A stretch of 64,000 nt of DNA from Phellopilus nigrolimitatus. Its lineage: Eukaryota; Basidiomycota; Agaricomycetes; Hymenochaetales; Hymenochaetaceae. Numbering within the stretch: position 1 is the first letter of the stretch; each line of letters begins with the position of its first letter. The notes under the pieces are model-generated. The model worked only from the letters and a program-made list of their open reading frames with translations, ran no database searches and was not told the DNA's origin. Made by a program: the position numbers and the translations under genes. Positions 8,628 through 19,517 of the stretch are shown in pieces. The DNA lies in NCBI GenBank assembly GCA_021029095.1, contig JAJOHG010000049.1:62001-126000 (forward strand). The letters run 5' to 3'.

Positions 8628-10100
8628 ATGCGCCGCCGCTCGAGCACAGTCACAAAGACCCGCGCACGCTCCGTCTCCGTCTCCACCGCCCTCGCCCTCT
8701 GCCGCCCGTGCTTCCCAAACAAAGCAGCGTCCCTCGAGTCCCTCCCCACAGAGCTCCTCTTCCACATCGTCCTCCTCGCAGCCGCCGCACCACCCAACCC
8801 CACGGGCCCGCACGCCCGCAGGCTCGGCTCCGCCCCGCGCGCACCCGCCGCCGACTCCGACTCCGCCGACGAGTCCAAGGCAGAGAGCGACAGCGCCAGC
8901 AGCAGCGCAGCGCCGCCGCCCCCGCTCGACCGGCACACCCTCCGCGCCCTCGCGCTCACCTCCCGCGCCCTCGCCGCCGTCGCCCACGCCGTCCTCTACC
9001 GCGCCGTCTCCCTCCACGAGCTCGCCCCCGCCGAGCGCTTCGCGCGCACCGTCCTCGCAGGCGCGCACCGCGGCCTCACCCTCGCCGCCGCCTCCTCTTC
9101 CTCCCCCGTCGCCCTCACGTTCCCGTTCTTCCCGCCGGGCCCCCTCCCCGCACCCGCCCTCGGCAAGTCCACCACGCGCCTCGTCCTGTCCGCGCCGCCC
9201 GCGCCGCCGCACAACGCCGCGTCCGCCGGCACCAGCCCCGCGCGGCTGCGCGCCGCGCACGAGCGCGCACAACGCTTCGGCGCAGCCGCCGGCGCCCTCC
9301 TCGCACTCGGCCCCGCCGCGCCCTCCGCGCCGTCCCCCGTCCTCGCCGCCCTCCGCACGCTCGTCGTCCAGGCGCACGTCCTCGCCCACCTCGCGCGCGC
9401 CGCACACGCGCACGCACACGCACCGCCGCACGTCGTCCCCGCACCCTCCGAGCTCATCCTCGACACCTGTCTCCCCGCGCCGGCGGCGCCCGACGCCCCC
9501 TCCACGGCCGACGCGCCGCTCGCGCCGCTCGCGGCGCGCCTCACGCACCTCGTCCTCGCGCGCCCCCCGCAGAAGTGGGCCCGCCCCAGCGCGTCCCTCG
9601 CCGCGCTCGCCGGCGCACCCGCGCTCACGCACCTCGCGCTCGCGCGCCGCGCGCACGCAAACGAGGACAACGACGCCGAGTTCGCGCGCGACGTCGCCGC
9701 CGTCCTCTCCTCCCCCGCCCGCGCGGGCACCCTGACGTGCGTCGTGCTCGTCGTCCAGGCGGACGCCGCGTACGCCGCCTGGCGCGATGCGCACCCGGAT
9801 GCCGGCGGAGATCCCGCAGAAGACGGAGACGCGCGGGACGAGGAGACGCGCGCGCTCGAGGCGTACCTCGCCCCGACGCACATCTGGGCGCGCCTCGCCG
9901 CGCTCGCGCGGGACGTCGCGCCGCCCGCCGCCGTGTGCGTCGTCCCCGGCCGCGGCGACGCCTGGCCGCGCGCCCTGCGCAACGCCGCGCGCCCCGGCCC
10001 GAGATTCGATAGTGCTGTCTTTCTCGAGGGCCAGAGTGGGGACCTGTGGGAGTGGGCGAGGACGTATGAGCTCGGCCGCCGGGCGAGGGAGGCGTGGTAG
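8628..10100 (+). CDS. F-box domain protein, intronless
   Basis: A 490-residue open frame without introns. Residues about 35-110 have an F-box-like layout: SLESLPTELLFHIVLLAA, a low-complexity Ala/Pro/Ser/Asp insertion, then LRALALTSRALAAVAHAVLYRAVSLHEL. The rest is leucine- and alanine-rich, compatible with degenerate leucine-rich repeats or a helical substrate-binding region. F-box proteins bind Skp1 and bring substrates to SCF ubiquitin ligases; that role is inferred from the family. Third positions are extremely GC-rich, which opens long shadow frames on both strands. Basidiomycete genomes usually hold many such genes, so the substrate cannot be guessed. Confidence 0.7.
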   Translation: MRRRSSTVTKTRARSVSVSTALALCRPCFPNKAASLESLPTELLFHIVLLAAAAPPNPTGPHARRLGSAPRAPAADSDSADESKAESDSASSSAAPPPPLDRHTLRALALTSRALAAVAHAVLYRAVSLHELAPAERFARTVLAGAHRGLTLAAASSSSPVALTFPFFPPGPLPAPALGKSTTRLVLSAPPAPPHNAASAGTSPARLRAAHERAQRFGAAAGALLALGPAAPSAPSPVLAALRTLVVQAHVLAHLARAAHAHAHAPPHVVPAPSELILDTCLPAPAAPDAPSTADAPLAPLAARLTHLVLARPPQKWARPSASLAALAGAPALTHLALARRAHANEDNDAEFARDVAAVLSSPARAGTLTCVVLVVQADAAYAAWRDAHPDAGGDPAEDGDARDEETRALEAYLAPTHIWARLAALARDVAPPAAVCVVPGRGDAWPRALRNAARPGPRFDSAVFLEGQSGDLWEWARTYELGRRAREAW

Positions 10101-10262
10101 GGAGATGCGAGACTCATTGTTTACTCCAGATTTTCTTATTTATCGTTAGACGTCGATCAGACCCCCCTTTCCTGCTGCTGCGTTTCGGTTTTCTCCTTTA
10201 TTTCTGATTCCCTAGACACTTACTTAGATCTTATCTTTATCTCACTAGAGCCGTATGCATAT

Positions 10263-10382
10263 GCTGCCTTCCTGCCTTCCTATCTACCCACTACATACCT
10301 ACCTGCCTACCTACCTACCTAGCTACGTACCTACCGTCTGCCTGCCTGTCGCCTGCCTGCCTGTCTGTCTGTCTGTCTGTGC
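10263..10382. repeat. Drifting tetranucleotide microsatellite
   Basis: A run of four-base units that changes along its length: CTTC/CTGC, then CTAC/CTAC, then CTGC, then CTGT. It lies about 160 nt after the stop of the F-box gene, probably in or just beyond its 3' UTR. Confidence 0.75.
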
Positions 10383-11550
10383 CCGTGCCCTTCTGTATAC
10401 GCAGCGCTGCTTAATGGATCTGTGCTTCGCTTTCACCCTTCGGGCCCGGACCGTCCCCGGAAGCGCGGATGTGTGCGCGAGAGGGCTCCTCCTTGTGGCT
10501 GGCTGCTGCAACTAAGCGCGAAAACTCACTCTTGAGCTGGAGCTGGAGCTCGACCTCGAGTTGGACTTGCCTGCGGTCGACGACGCGACGACGCCCTGGC
10601 CTTGCAGACAGGCGGGTCGGCCTGCGGTATACGGCGTGCAGGCTCCCGCAGACGGACTCTGCCTCTACCTCTTCCTCTTCTTCGTCTGTCAATGAGTCCT
10701 GGATCAAGCCTGGACGGATCGTTGTCGGGATATCGGCGGCGCGGCGCGGCGCGGCGCACGAGCGCGAATATCGGTCCCGCGTGGGAGCGATACCTCCCTG
10801 CTGCTTGACGGAAAGTGAGGAGTACATGTAGAAGAAAATATGTACGGGCCCGCAGCGCATATAGGCAGGTGTCCGCGCTGATGAAATCTGTTTTGCAGAA
10901 ACAAAAACAAAAAAGGACAGGATGCGCGCGCGCTGTCGGATCGGCCGTGTGGGTGGCTGTTGAGTCTGGGCGGCGCGCTCGTCGTGCTCCCGGATTCAAA
11001 GAAACGTGAGCGTACAGTGCATGTAAGTACGTCCTTTGTGCACAGCGGCCGCGCCTCCTCTACGATACTCGACCCGACCCGCGTTCTCTTTGTTTTTTCT
11101 GCGCTTCATTCACTGCTTTTTTCGCTGCCGGCGCCGCTCAAGAATAGCGCGAGCACTCGACGCCCGGCCAGCTCGCATGCGCCCCCTCCTCGGCCGTCGT
11201 CGCCGCCGCCGATAGCTGGGAAGGCGAGCGTGGCGGGGCGGTCGGACTTCGAGGCTGCCAGAAAAATGAAAGCGGACGTTTATTGGAACTGTCTATGCGC
11301 CGGTTTGGGTCGACGGAGAAGAAAACGAGCTGCCTGTCGGACGCACCCACTGCGTCAGGACACGCGCCCAAAATATTCGCGCGCTGCTGCTGGGAGCTCG
11401 ATGGCCTTCGGCGGCGACATCTCCTTGTGTCTGTCTCCTTCCGCAAGCTGGTGAGCTGGTGAGCTGTTCTTAACGTGTTTGAAGCCCGCTTCAGTCATTC
11501 AGAACGCAGATAGTCTCTTCTGCAGTCAACGTACGAGCATGATCCACATT

Positions 11551-11573
11551 ATATATATATATATATATATATA
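11551..11573. repeat. (AT)n dinucleotide repeat
   Basis: About 11 AT units between GATCCACATT and CCAGTAAAG. No coding significance. Confidence 0.9.
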
Positions 11574-11880
11574 CCAGTAAAGAAGACTCGAAACTTGAGC
11601 TCGGTTAAGGGGGGGAAAGGTGCGTCGAAGAAGGATGCAGAGGATATAAAATACGACTAATGGTTTCATATCATAAATACACGATACAAGTCATGGGAAG
11701 GATTTTGATAAAATGGGAAGAAAAGTCGAAGAACTGTACGGACGGAATACATAACCTGCCGAGTATACATGGGCCCAATGTATCTGGGGTTTTCGTCCAC
11801 ATCAGCATAAATAGCAGAAGAATTTGACAGAATACATCACCTTGAAGCCACACAAAGACACGAACAAACCTCCATGTTAC

Positions 11881-13469
11881 TCACGATCTCCGCGTAACTT
11901 GTGCCATCATCGCCAATGTTTCACCTACTTCTTTCAAGTGAAACATCATCCGGCTTCCGAGGACACAGAGAAGAGTGGCACTTCCAATTGTTCCTGAGAA
12001 TATAATAAATACTGTGGAGGAAGGATCCGCAAACACAGCGATTTTTGCAACACAGCAGGTTATCACCCTGCCGCACCCAAGTAACATTAGGTCAAGAAAG
12101 AATACCAGATCATATAAGTCCAACTCACAGAATAAAGTAAAATGCTTGGTCTTGAATGACCACTTTAACAAGTATATAGCCTTGTAAGCCAGCTGATGCC
12201 CTCCAATAATCAGCAGCCCTATAGAGTGCCAGAACCATCAAGACAAGTTCAAAGATCACTACTGATGTCCTTCAAATCCATCAGCTGTCAGAAGTCATCT
12301 ACCACAAACTCTTGTTGTACACTGACCATAATAAAGCCTCCCATACTACAGGGACAGGATTAAAAAAGCATATATTGACTCCCTTTGCAAGACTGCCAAC
12401 AAGCACTAGAAGAATTCAAGTAAGATAACCCATAGAAACTTAGTGAACAGGATATTTACTTTTCTCAAGCAGTATAATGTATACAAGAATGCCTAGAGTA
12501 AAAGCTGCTTCCATGGCAAACATGGAGCGCAGACAGATGGCTAGTTTCTTGTCTGTTGAATGGTTAAAACATGTTTTAATATGTGAATAAATAGATTCAC
12601 CATATGAAAAAAGAGCCATGACCCTTGTATAAAGGATGTCTTTCAAATTAAAGGCATATTAAAACTTGAAGGACATTTTGGTAGATATAGTGTCATACAG
12701 GTAATGAATTGGACAGTCATCCAATCTGAAAAGAATGGTTAGAATTGTATTTGTTTTGTGAAGGTTTATTGAAGCCCACCGGCAAGATCAGATGCCCAGA
12801 AGGTGAAGTTGCCTGTCTCGACCTGTTAGCACAAAAATAGATCAAGAACATCAAACTGTATTACATCTAGACAGTTATGAAGTAAAAGCAATGAACTCGG
12901 ACGTATAGGTAACTTACAGTGTCTCATTTGCATGGTAAGTATGAACTGTATTAAATCATTAGATGCACCAATTTTCCGTTCATCTGACTTACACAATAGA
13001 TACACAAAAGCACTGAAAAGCCCGATATAACGGTTCTTTAAGAAAATTTCTTTGTGTTAGCTAGTCAAGTACGTTTGTGAAATTGGGACATTAATTACCA
13101 GAAAGTAGATCAAGCTGACACAATTTCGAGAAGATCTCTGTAATTGCGGACATGAAAAGAATGAGCATATTTGATGCAGTGCGAACATTGTGTATTCGAC
13201 TTGCCCAGAAATATTTGACCTGTGTCGCACTCTAGTCAGCAGAGGCATGCTGTGTTAGGATGGAAATCCGAACCTCTTTGTCCATCGTGATGACTGTGAG
13301 ATATAATGAGTTCTTTCCGAATAAGTGGACGCATTGTCTACTCACTGGTGTCATATACTAGGACAGTCACAACAGCTAATTGGCAGTAGATCACTAGGTC
13401 GGTTTGAAGAACAAAGGTCGGGACATCATTTGGATCGATGGATTGGATAGCGGAGCGACGCGAATGCAT
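11881..13469 (-). CDS. DUF6533 family multi-pass membrane protein, copy 2
   Basis: Start at 13469 opens MHSRRSAIQSIDPNDVP followed by a hydrophobic span ending VLVYDT. A clean GTGAGT donor leads to an exon giving IITMDKEV. Later exons give KYFWA, LIYFL + NRYIGLFSAFVYLL, FTFWASDLAG, TRVMALFSYDKKLAICLRS, a membrane span, a segment around LMVLALYRAADYWRAS, and the last exon with CVLGSRMMFHLKEVGE. This order (YD..T.D.EV...W, NRY, R..AL, GSR...LKE) fits the DUF6533 family. One donor is GCAAGT where copy 1 has GTAAGT, so a GC-AG intron is needed here. Role unknown; orthologues are predicted seven-span membrane proteins. Confidence 0.65.
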
Positions 13470-14300
13470 TCTCTGGATACCCCGGCAGATGCTCAAGAGG
13501 GAGTGGATGCGAAGATTGAGTGAGCTCGATATATATTGAATAGCGGGTGCCATGATCAAGATATGAAGGGAATCGAAGCCCTTCGACGACGCGCAGCACT
13601 ACGTTGATGTTGATTTCGCAACTTGTACGTTGTATTCTGAAACGATGTTGATGAGACGCGCCAGCGTGCGTTGACCCTAAGGGACCCTGAAATACGTACA
13701 CCTGCATTGCCCCTGCTTTAAATGACCGGACGTTTACTGCTCCGTGGATCCATTGTAGTATAGTAATACATCAGGCAAGTATAGAACTCGTCGGATCGAA
13801 AACTGGTATGCCGGTCAATGGATCGCGCGTCCGGATCAGTTAACACAGCACTTTTTGCTGATTCTCCGCGAGTTCACAGCAGAGATCAAAGCAATTGAGA
13901 TCCCAGCCTTTCACTGATGCATCCTTAAAAGATTTCGAACATCCAGCGTAAAGCTGAAAGTGCGAATCTTCCATTCTGCCTTCGTGATAATCAGCAGCAA
14001 GAAAAATCGCCCAGCAAAAGGCAGGAAGAGAGAGACGAACGAAGGCAGGAGATAAGAAGAATGAATATGGAGCAAATCCGTCATAGTAACTCACAGATCA
14101 TAGGAGGTTGCACATGCACGTATGTAGCATGGCAGCGGCACGGCCACACGTTCACTTTGCCACGAGCAGTTCGAGAGATCAACTATCCGAAGAGAGTGAG
14201 ATTCCGACGCGGAAGACATTGTTCATCTGGAGCAACCTAAGATCAAAGATCGAAAAGATCAAGATCCTAGTGTGGATGCAGAAGAGTTCAAAATAGATCC
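11881..14300. repeat. Inverted duplication, arm B
   Basis: Reverse-complement counterpart of 3040-5540, separated from it by about 6.3 kb that contains COX8-like copy 2 and the F-box gene. It includes the second DUF6533 gene (minus strand) and the divergent reading frame beginning near 14129 (plus strand). Confidence 0.85.
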
Positions 14301-14415
14301 ATCGAGCGATTCGTTCAATATGAGAAACTTCTTCAGAGGTCGATCGATCCCATGGTGGCGACAAAATAATGCACCATTTGAAGTCACGTCTGACGTGAGT
14401 TCAGGAAGGTTGAAC

Positions 14416-16465
14416 CCCAGTGAAAAGTCACTCGTGTGAAATCGAGCCATATCGTAGCAGATCGTAGACAATCTTGTGTATTCGATTTAAATCGAGTGAA
14501 CTCGGATGGTGGTTCGACGGCTGTGTTGCGACTCAATTTAGACGTCTGATTTTCCGTTGCAACTTGCTCAGGAGATCGACGCGAATGAGAAAAATAGCTA
14601 AGTAAAATTTAATTTGCCCAACGAACTGCACACACGGCTTACGTAAATTGAGATTGTCGCAACACGTCAATCAGTCGCTCGAACAGTCGAACTCGCTCGA
14701 GCTTGTGCTCTTGTGCACAATTCCTCTCACGTGCTGAGTTTCGTACTCCGCTACCCTCCGCCAAAAATTTCACGGTTTTCACTTGAGTGACGAGACTTCT
14801 CTCCACCATCGGCCTCTGCAGCAAAAGGCGATGCATGCCGCCAACCTCTGGAACAGCAATACACACCGCCTCGATAACACGCTCAGCTACGCGCTCGAGC
14901 GCGCGTGGTGCGTCGCCGTGCGCCCGCACACGAACGACGTCGCGGTCGGCTTCGACAAGGGCGTCGTCGTCGTCAAGCTCGGCCGCGATGAGCCCGTGCT
15001 CAGCGGCAAGCTCGTCTACACGCGCAACACCGACGTGCTCTCCGCGAATCTGCAGGCCGCCGCAGACATCGAGGTGCCCGAGGGCTAGTGCATCCACCTC
15101 TCCGTGCGCGAGCTTGGCTCGACGGAGCTCTACGCTACCTCGCTGCAGCACTCCCCGAACGGGCGGTTTATCACCGTGGTTGATGATGGCAAGTATGTCA
15201 TCTACACCACACTCGCATGGCGCAACAAGGCGCATGGGTCCGACTCGTCCTTCGCGTGGGCCGGGGACTCTAACACGTATGCGGTGCTGGAGGGCAGGAC
15301 GAAGCTGCGCATATTCCGGCCTTCAAGGAGCGAGGGGGCGTCAGTTCGTGGCCGATCAAGGGTCTGCACGGTGACGCGCTTCTTGCGGCGCGCTCGAGCA
15401 GTTTTGTCGTGTTCTGAGACTGGGAGTCTGGCGAAATTGTGCGGCGCATTGACGTCGAGGCGAAGCATGTGCGTTTTCCGCTTTCCTTTCTTTTCTCGAG
15501 GCAAGAGCGACTCATGAGATGTTTTGCAGATTTCGTGGTCTGGGACCTCGTCACGATAACGACCGACGACTCGTTCTACATCCTTCGCTTCGATCGGGAT
15601 GCGTACAATGCTGCACTCGAATCCGGCGCTGATATCAGAGACGAAGGGTGTCGAGAAAGCTTCTGACATCATCGCGGAGATCTCAGAGAAGTACGTCTGT
15701 GTTTGCCTTTCATTGATTGGACGTTCATCTCATGTATCTACCTTTCTCAAGCGTCAAGACCTGCAAATGCATTGACGACGGCTTCATCTACACCAACACA
15801 GCAAACCGGCTCAGCTACCTTATCGGCAGTGACACGCAGACCGTCACCACTTCGACAAGTAAGCCTACCACATATACACCCTCAATTATAGTTTCACTCG
15901 CTAATGCTCTGATAAGCCCTATGTATCTCCTAGGCTATAGCAACAGCTGCGAAGAAACTGCAGGAGGTCAGTACATTGGATTCGGCTGTCAAATATGTTA
16001 ATCTTACTACTCAACTAGCCCTCAACGGATGTCTCGAAGATCCGCCGAACCTAAGCAAACAGGAGATGTGGGCAGGGTTGGTATGTGATTCGAGGGTGGC
16101 AGTTACTTGTCTTCGTTGTCATCTTTATCGTCGCGTTTTTCATGTTTTAGCGTAGCGTACAGTCAATTTATTGTTCGATTCGCTTTTATAAAAGAAAAAT
16201 AGTGTGATAAACTGCCAGATTTAATACAATATCATCCGATGAGAAGCACTGCATGAATAGAAATAACACGATTTTGCACGATCCTGCTATATATTCTGTC
16301 GAATGAAATCGGGCCTGCTCGAATAATCCGTTTTCACTCGTTTTCACTCGTTCTGACGATAAATAAATCGTTTTATTCTTAAAATATATTGTGATATCGG
16401 ACCAGGCCGATTAGTCCGATATCATGCGATCTAATTCAATTTCACACGAGTGACTTTTCACTGGG
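14416..16465. mobile_element. Inverted-repeat element carrying a host gene fragment (Pack-type)
   Basis: Left end CCCAGTGAAAAGTCACTCG (14416 on) continues as TGTGAAATCG. The right end is its reverse complement, ...CGAGTGACTTTTCACTGGG to 16465, so about 30 bp of inverted repeat are visible. It is flanked by the direct repeat GTTGAAC (14409-14415 and 16466-16472), 8 bp if one allows GGTTGAAC with an imperfect end. The subterminal parts (14440-14780 and 16130-16440) are AT-rich with GATATCGGAC / CGATTAGTCCGATATC and CACTCGTTTTCACTCG motifs. The core is a coatomer beta' gene fragment. No transposase is seen, so it would move by supplied enzyme. The 7-8-bp target duplication suggests hAT-like or similar machinery. 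Confidence 0.75.
14830..15940 (+). pseudogene. Coatomer beta' subunit (COPB2/SEC27) internal fragment
   Basis: The translated pieces match the middle of the COPI beta' subunit: LWNSNTHRLDNTLSYALERA, WCVAVRPHTNDVAVGFDKG, LQHSPNGRFITVVDDGKYV, IYTTLAWRNKAHG, TDDSFYILRFDRDAYNAALE, FIYTNTANRLSYLIGS and PMYLLGY. Damage includes a stop TAG at 15086-15088, a frameshift near 15320, a TGA near 15417-15419 and further frameshifts near 15550 and 15645. Introns are still visible (for example from 15471 to about 15528, and before VKTCK near 15755), so the capture was of genomic DNA, not a retrocopy. N-terminal WD40 blades and the C-terminal part are absent. The functional gene must lie elsewhere in the genome. 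Confidence 0.85.
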
Positions 16466-16538
16466 GTTGAACTCCTGCCAAACATCAGCAAATACGCAGC
16501 CGTTCTCAGAACTCCCTCTAGATGTCTACATAGTGTGA

Positions 16539-17462
16539 AACTACCCACTAAACGTGAAAGCAAAGCGATGCAAGCAGGAGACATAGTTTCTGGGACTATG
16601 TGCGGTTGCGACCGGCAATCGTGCGGCTCAAGTTCGTTTCCGATGAACCTTCGCTCTGACTCGTATGCGTACGGCTACTTTTGAAATGTTGGATTTAATT
16701 TCACATTGCATCGATCTCGAATCCTTCGCGACGTTTTGCAATCTGCTCCGAAGATGACTCCACGTGACCTATTTCACCAGTGAATAGTTTCAAGTTTCAG
16801 CCATCTCTTGCGACACTTATTCCATGACGTTTTTAAGCCGGTAATGGGGAGAATTACAGAGTTACCTTCTCACGTGCCTTCTTTAGAATACGGAGTCGAA
16901 TGTCTCCGGGAGCTTTCGTTTCTTTCGTTACTTGTGAGCTTGTCTGTCTTTTCCCGATACTTTTAGCCCCGCCAATACATCTAGTCGCTCATAACCAGTG
17001 CGCGGTGTAAGTCCTAGTTCAAATCAAGGAACTGGAAGGCACCAAAGGCTAAACTCAGAACTTATTCTCACCAGAGAACGCACTATCTTCAGCCAATTCT
17101 TCAATGCGCATTATGGTCGCCGACAACCGACTGTAGGACTCAAGGTCTCACGCGTATCCACGGCCGCAAGTCTCCTTACTCAAGACGATGGTGATTTTTG
17201 GGATTCTACCTAGATGTCCTTGATTCCGTTTCTTTCCTGCTGGTTTGAAGAGGGTAATACTTGAATAAGAGGCTAAAAAAGGAAGGGAAATGGGCAATGA
17301 TGTCACGATGTGACTGACGCAACCCTATTAATTTTCCGCTGCCGACGCTCCAACTAACATGTTATAACGGAGTCCCGGAACCCCACGGCTCTTTACTCTC
17401 AACCACCACCACTCCTCTTTATCTCCTCCTCATCGTCCGCAACAGCGTCAACGTATACAACA
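16539..17462. other. Intergenic; aldolase promoter
   Basis: No gene recognised. Short frames such as 16998-17213 lack motifs. The last 120 nt before 17463 are rich in pyrimidine (CTCAACCACCACCACTCCTC), a common feature of strongly expressed fungal genes. Confidence 0.5.
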
Positions 17463-19044
17463 ATGGGCATCCTCGACATCGTTCCGGTGAGTGTGGCGCG
17501 ACGAGGAGGCGCGGCGATGACGACGGCCGCATACAAGCGCATATACGCAGAGGCTGACGAGCACATCGTCGCACACAGGCGGGTGTGATCACCGGCGAGA
17601 ATGTTCGCAAGGTGTTCGAGTACGCGCGCAAAGAGAAGGTGCGTGCTCACTGCTATTTGCTATGTTATCGATGAGCTGACTCTTGTCGGCAGTTCGCTAT
17701 CCCTGTAAGCTCCTTTGGATCGGTAGGGAAGATGACGTTGACGTTTCGGCGGATTTTTGCAGGCTATTGTGAGTGGAGGCTATTACTTTTTTAGAAAGAG
17801 TGGACACTGAATGGTCTGCAGAACGTGACCTCGTCGTCAACCGCCAATGCCGCCATTGAAGCTGCTCGGTATGAAATTTCCATCTGCTCGGGCGCAGTGG
17901 TTTGACGCATATACGCGCTTACATCCAGCGACATCAAAGCTCCGATCATCTTGCAGGTCTCGCAGGGCGGCTCTGCGTACTTCGCGGGTAAGGGCCTCGC
18001 GAACGACAAGCAGCAGGCATCCATTACCGGCGCTATCGCCGCCGCGCACCACGTCCGCACCGTCGCTAAGGCGTATGGCGTGTAAGTCCGCATCTCATCT
18101 GAACTACTTTCATATTTATCGCTAACTTCCGCTGTATCTCCGTTTAGACCGGTCATCCTGCATTCGGACCACTGCGCGAAGAAGTTGCTCCCATGGTTTG
18201 ACGGCATGCTCGCAGCCGACGCGGAGTACTTTGCGCAGCACGGCGAGCCACTGTTCTCGTCGCACATGCTTGACCTTTCCGAGGAGCCGAAGGAGCAGAA
18301 CATCGCGACATGCGTAAAGTACTTCAAAGAAATGAAGAAGTACAACATATGGCTGGAAATGGAGATTGGCATCACGGGTGGCGAGGAGGACGGCGTCGAC
18401 AACACAGGCGTCGACAACAACTCCCTCTACACGCAGCCGGAGGACATCTACGACGTCTTCAGCGCGCTGAGCGCGGTCAGCCCGAACTTCTCGATCGCAG
18501 CCGCGTTCGGGAACGTCCACGGCGTGTACAAGCCCGGGAACGTGCGGCTGCACCCGGAACTGCTCGGGAAGCACCAGGCGTACGCCTCAAATGCCCTGAA
18601 GAAACAGGGGGTCTCGGACGAGAAGCCGCTGTTCCTCGTCTTCCACGGCGGCTCCGGCAGCTCGAAAGAAGAGATCTCCACTGCGGTCTCCAACGGCGTC
18701 GTGAAGATGAACGTGGACACTGACACACAGTTCGCGTACCTCGCCGGTATCCGTGACTTCGTGCTAAGCAAGCAGGAGTACCTCAAGAGCCAAGTCGGCA
18801 ACCCTGATGGCGTGGACAAGCCGAACAAGAAGGTGAGGCTGCGTCTTAATTATCTGTTATTACGCATTTTCTAAAATATGAAAAGTACTACGACCCGCGT
18901 GTGTGGGTGCGCGAGGGCGAGAAGACACTTTCGGTGCGCGTGAAGGAGGCGTGCACAGACCTCGGAAACAAAGGTGCGTCGTCTGTCATATCCTACCTCT
19001 TCGCCCGTATTGACCGTCTTTGTACATAAATAGACGTCCTATGA
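17463..19044 (+). CDS. FBA1: Fructose-bisphosphate aldolase, class II
   Basis: Zinc-dependent glycolytic enzyme that splits fructose-1,6-bisphosphate into dihydroxyacetone phosphate and glyceraldehyde-3-phosphate in the cytosol. Nine exons: 17463-17486, 17579-17638, 17693-17704, 17763-17768, 17822-17868, 17929-18081, 18148-18832, 18886-18973, 19034-19044, giving 361 residues, close to yeast (359). Seen motifs: FAIPAINVTSSSTANAA near the N-terminus, PVILHSDHCAKK (zinc His and catalytic Asp), EMEIGITGGEEDGVDN, SIAAAFGNVHGVYKPGNV, VFHGGSGSS (phosphate loop) and VVKMNVDTDTQ. Exons 3 and 4 are only 12 nt (FAIP) and 6 nt (AI). Both are needed to rebuild the conserved FAIPAINVTS block, and both have GT/AG borders. 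The C-terminus LGNKDVL depends on the last short exon and is less certain. Confidence 0.95.
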
Positions 19045-19517
19045 GTAAATGCCCCGCCGTCCCATCGTCGCCACTGATAGGACTGGCGAAGCTTGGCTTT
19101 AGAGCAGAACTATGGACGGGACAAGGAAAAAAGGAAGAAACGACAGTCTGTATCTCATATATACCGTACATGTGTATGCCGTTTCAAAAGCTGTATACCG
19201 CGATCCGGATGCTTGTTGTGTGATGTGTGAGGCCAGGTCTTCAACGTTAAGCGGCCGCGGGGTCTGCCGACAGCATGTTACAAGTATCGTCGGCCCTTTG
19301 TTCCTTTGCCTTTTGCCTCCGGCTACTAATATTTGTGTTTCTCTTCCTCTTTGTCCTTGACTCTCCGCTGCCTTTGACTCGTCGCCCTAAGGCTAGTTGT
19401 AGTCACTATGAGAGAAAACGCGTGCGCTACCTCTGCAGTATTCTGTATAAAAGATGAACGACATGATATCGCTGCGTCCGCTCTCTTCGAACTAACTACA
19501 GTCTGGATGTCACTGAG
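19045..19517. other. Intergenic, no feature seen
   Basis: Aldolase 3' flank. No motif, repeat or RNA gene noticed. Confidence 0.5.

Larger units (their letters stand above)
10101..11880. other. Intergenic, simple repeats only
   Basis: Besides the microsatellites at 10263-10382 and 11551-11573, several GC-rich open frames exist on both strands between 10.4 and 11.45 kb, but none has motifs, introns or composition that support a gene. Confidence 0.5.
14129..16538 (+). pseudogene. Unknown reading frame interrupted by a transposable element
   Basis: Left part: ATG at 14129, then RDQLSEES; from about 14200 a second frame reads as an Asp/Glu/Ser-rich protein (DSDAEDIVHLEQPK ... MRNFFRGRSIPWWRQ ... 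FEVTSDVSSGRLN) up to 14415. Right part: after the element at 14416-16465 and its duplicated target GTTGAAC, the same frame continues SCQTSANTQPFSELPLDVY to a stop at 16536-16538. Removing the element plus one target copy therefore rejoins one open frame. The change of frame near 14197 could be an intron border or older damage. I do not recognise the family. Confidence 0.45.

Noticed and set aside
8616..10117. Several frames of 370-430 codons in other frames of the F-box gene
   Set aside because: Shadows of a GC-rich coding sequence; only the plus-strand frame at 8628 has a domain.
10960..11454. 164-codon plus-strand frame
   Set aside because: No domain, biased composition and no support from splice sites; treated as a chance frame in GC-rich DNA.
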